Origin: Oppiella nova
Lineage: Eukaryota; Arthropoda; Arachnida; Sarcoptiformes; Oppiidae
Direction: 5' to 3'
Assembly: GCA_905397405.1 (NCBI GenBank)
Contig: CAJPVJ010000544.1
Location: forward strand, 1 to 23,398
Length of the DNA stretch: 23,398 nucleotides
Made by a program: the position numbers and the translations under genes. This document shows positions 21,948 through 23,398 of this stretch, in pieces. Numbering within the stretch: the first letter of the stretch is position 1; the number at the start of each line of letters is the position of its first letter. The notes below the pieces were generated by a model. That model had not been told where the DNA came from, ran no database searches, and saw only the letters and a list, made by a program, of their open reading frames with translations.

Positions 21948-23398
21948 CTGCATTGAGTTAAAGACAGATGTGATCAGAGATTAAGAAATACCACAAATTC
22001 TGTGTTTAATATAATTAATATAATCATTAGTTTTCCAATAAATCTAATTAACATTGATTTCAGGTTTGCGGTGAAGGGAAGCGCGAAATCTGATATATTA
22101 TTCAAATGACGAGAAGGCGATAGAGAATTATCGCAAAATTGTGTTCAAACTCTAAACTCAAATCTAATAAAACAATTCTTAACCTATAATTTCAATGAAT
22201 CCTTAATCGTTATAATCGTTAGTTTTTATTGAAATTCGATTCCCATTAAGAGGAATGTAATGTGAACTGTATTTTTGCCATTTAATGACATTTCGTTTAG
22301 TTGTTGGCTATAGTTATGTCTATTTTGCGAAATTTAAACAAGTTTTCAATCGCTTTTCAGAGAGCATTGAACACAAGTGGGAAAAAACACTAATGTTTTG
22401 AGCAAATGATCCGTTCGTCACAATTATGTTGCGATCAAATCCAAATCGATTTAATAATTAGCCCAACATTTCATGAATAATAATTGCATTGCATTTGATA
22501 ATAATTACTATACGAATGCATTTTCTACGGTAAACCATTGGCTTTTGTTACAAACTTTGCTCTATTAGGACTCTTATATCAAAAGTTACTTTAATTTTCT
22601 GTGTACTAAACATTTGCACAGAAAATCATTAAAAGAAATTAATTATTTTTTTTGTCAAATTATTTGCTTAAACAACAAAACTAGCAAAAATATTGACGTA
22701 ATCGGAAATTAATGAAAATATTAATTCATTTATATGTTTACTAATTATTATTACATTAATTTCATTCTCCCTTAATTTCTCTTTCAAACAAAGCATTAAC
22801 TGAATTAAAGTCAATGAAATGAAAATAAATTATATTTAATTGAATTTATTTCGTAATATTTGAGTAATGATGAATATTATATATAAATAATATTTTAATT
22901 ATTACTGGTAGTAATAATTTATTACTATCAATACTTGTTTGATAAAATATTTAAAATACAAAAGTGACTTATTAACAAATTACGGAAATATTAACAAGAA
23001 TTTTGTATGAAATTGTATCATTAAAAGTTATGAATTTTTATATATAAATCATTCTAAACATAACTGCAAACGGTATTAATTTTTAAAATCTTTTGTTTAT
23101 AAATCAAAATATTAATGATAATATTTGGTGGTATAGTTTGTGGTAAAAGTCAGCAGGTATAGTTTGTGACCGGAAACCTCTCAGACAATTGCTTTTCTTT
23201 CTGTTCTAGTGATACATATCTGAATCATTTTAAATGTTTTATGAATTACCGGAATATTTTTTAAAAGTATCTTCTATTAATTGTTATCTAAAAGAAAACT
23301 AAATATTGATATATTTATTAATTAAAAAATTATTTAAATAAATTAAATTATAAAGTTCATTATTCATTAAATGTTGTACAGTACTGGATATTCGTTTA
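21948..23398 (-). other. Probable intron of the Pax-class gene
   Basis: About 1.45 kb of AT-rich sequence 5' of the homeobox exon, with a plausible branch site (TTTAAC) and acceptor at its near end. I looked for the missing homeodomain helices or a paired domain on the minus strand and found none, so the intron probably continues past the window edge. A short direct repeat (GGTATAGTTTGTG) occurs at about 23131 and 23156. Confidence 0.6.

Noticed and set aside
1-23398. tRNA, rRNA and CRISPR features
   Set aside because: No convincing T-loop (GTTCRANYC) with a matching acceptor stem, no rRNA signature and no regularly spaced repeats were found; the tandem repeats present are long direct duplications, not arrays.

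Overview
This window is AT-rich nuclear DNA from an animal, almost certainly an arthropod. The split genes have short introns with GT-AG borders (74 to 635 bp). One of them is a CYP307 (spook-type) cytochrome P450, a family known only from ecdysteroid-making arthropods. The compact introns would suit a mite or other chelicerate, but the sequence alone does not settle the order. There are no operons, ribosome binding sites or prokaryotic features.

Left half (1 to about 12,200): I see no convincing gene. This stretch is built from repeats. A long inverted repeat has arms of about 530 bp at 1-528 and 6355-6883. Directly inside the left arm is a 612/620-bp tandem duplication (529-1140 and 1141-1760). 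The first 78 bp of that unit plus its GA microsatellite recur in inverted orientation at 3166-3294. An exact 128-bp tandem duplication lies at 7111-7366. The rest is AT-rich sequence with only short random ORFs.

Gene cluster (12,203 to 19,398), three genes. (1) A minus-strand, apparently single-exon gene for an unrecognised charged protein (12203-13771). It is interrupted by a suspicious 158-bp direct repeat joined by a single N. (2) A plus-strand three-exon STARD7-like START-domain lipid-transfer protein (14181-15628, 428 aa). It is head-to-head with the first gene across a 409-bp spacer that has two CCAAT boxes and a CRE-like site. (3) A minus-strand six-exon CYP307/spook-type P450 (16500-19398, 531 aa), tail-to-tail with the STARD7-like gene. 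I rebuilt its exons by hand; all junctions are GT-AG and the reading frame closes exactly.

Right end (19,399 to 23,398): about 2.2 kb without a visible gene, then on the minus strand the last coding exon of a Pax-class homeobox gene (21618-21947). This exon opens at homeodomain residue 47, and the upstream exons must lie beyond the right edge. The remaining sequence is probably its intron.

Functionally, the P450 points to ecdysteroid synthesis, the STARD7-like protein to phosphatidylcholine transfer to mitochondria, and the homeobox exon to a developmental transcription factor. Nothing shows that the neighbours act in one pathway.
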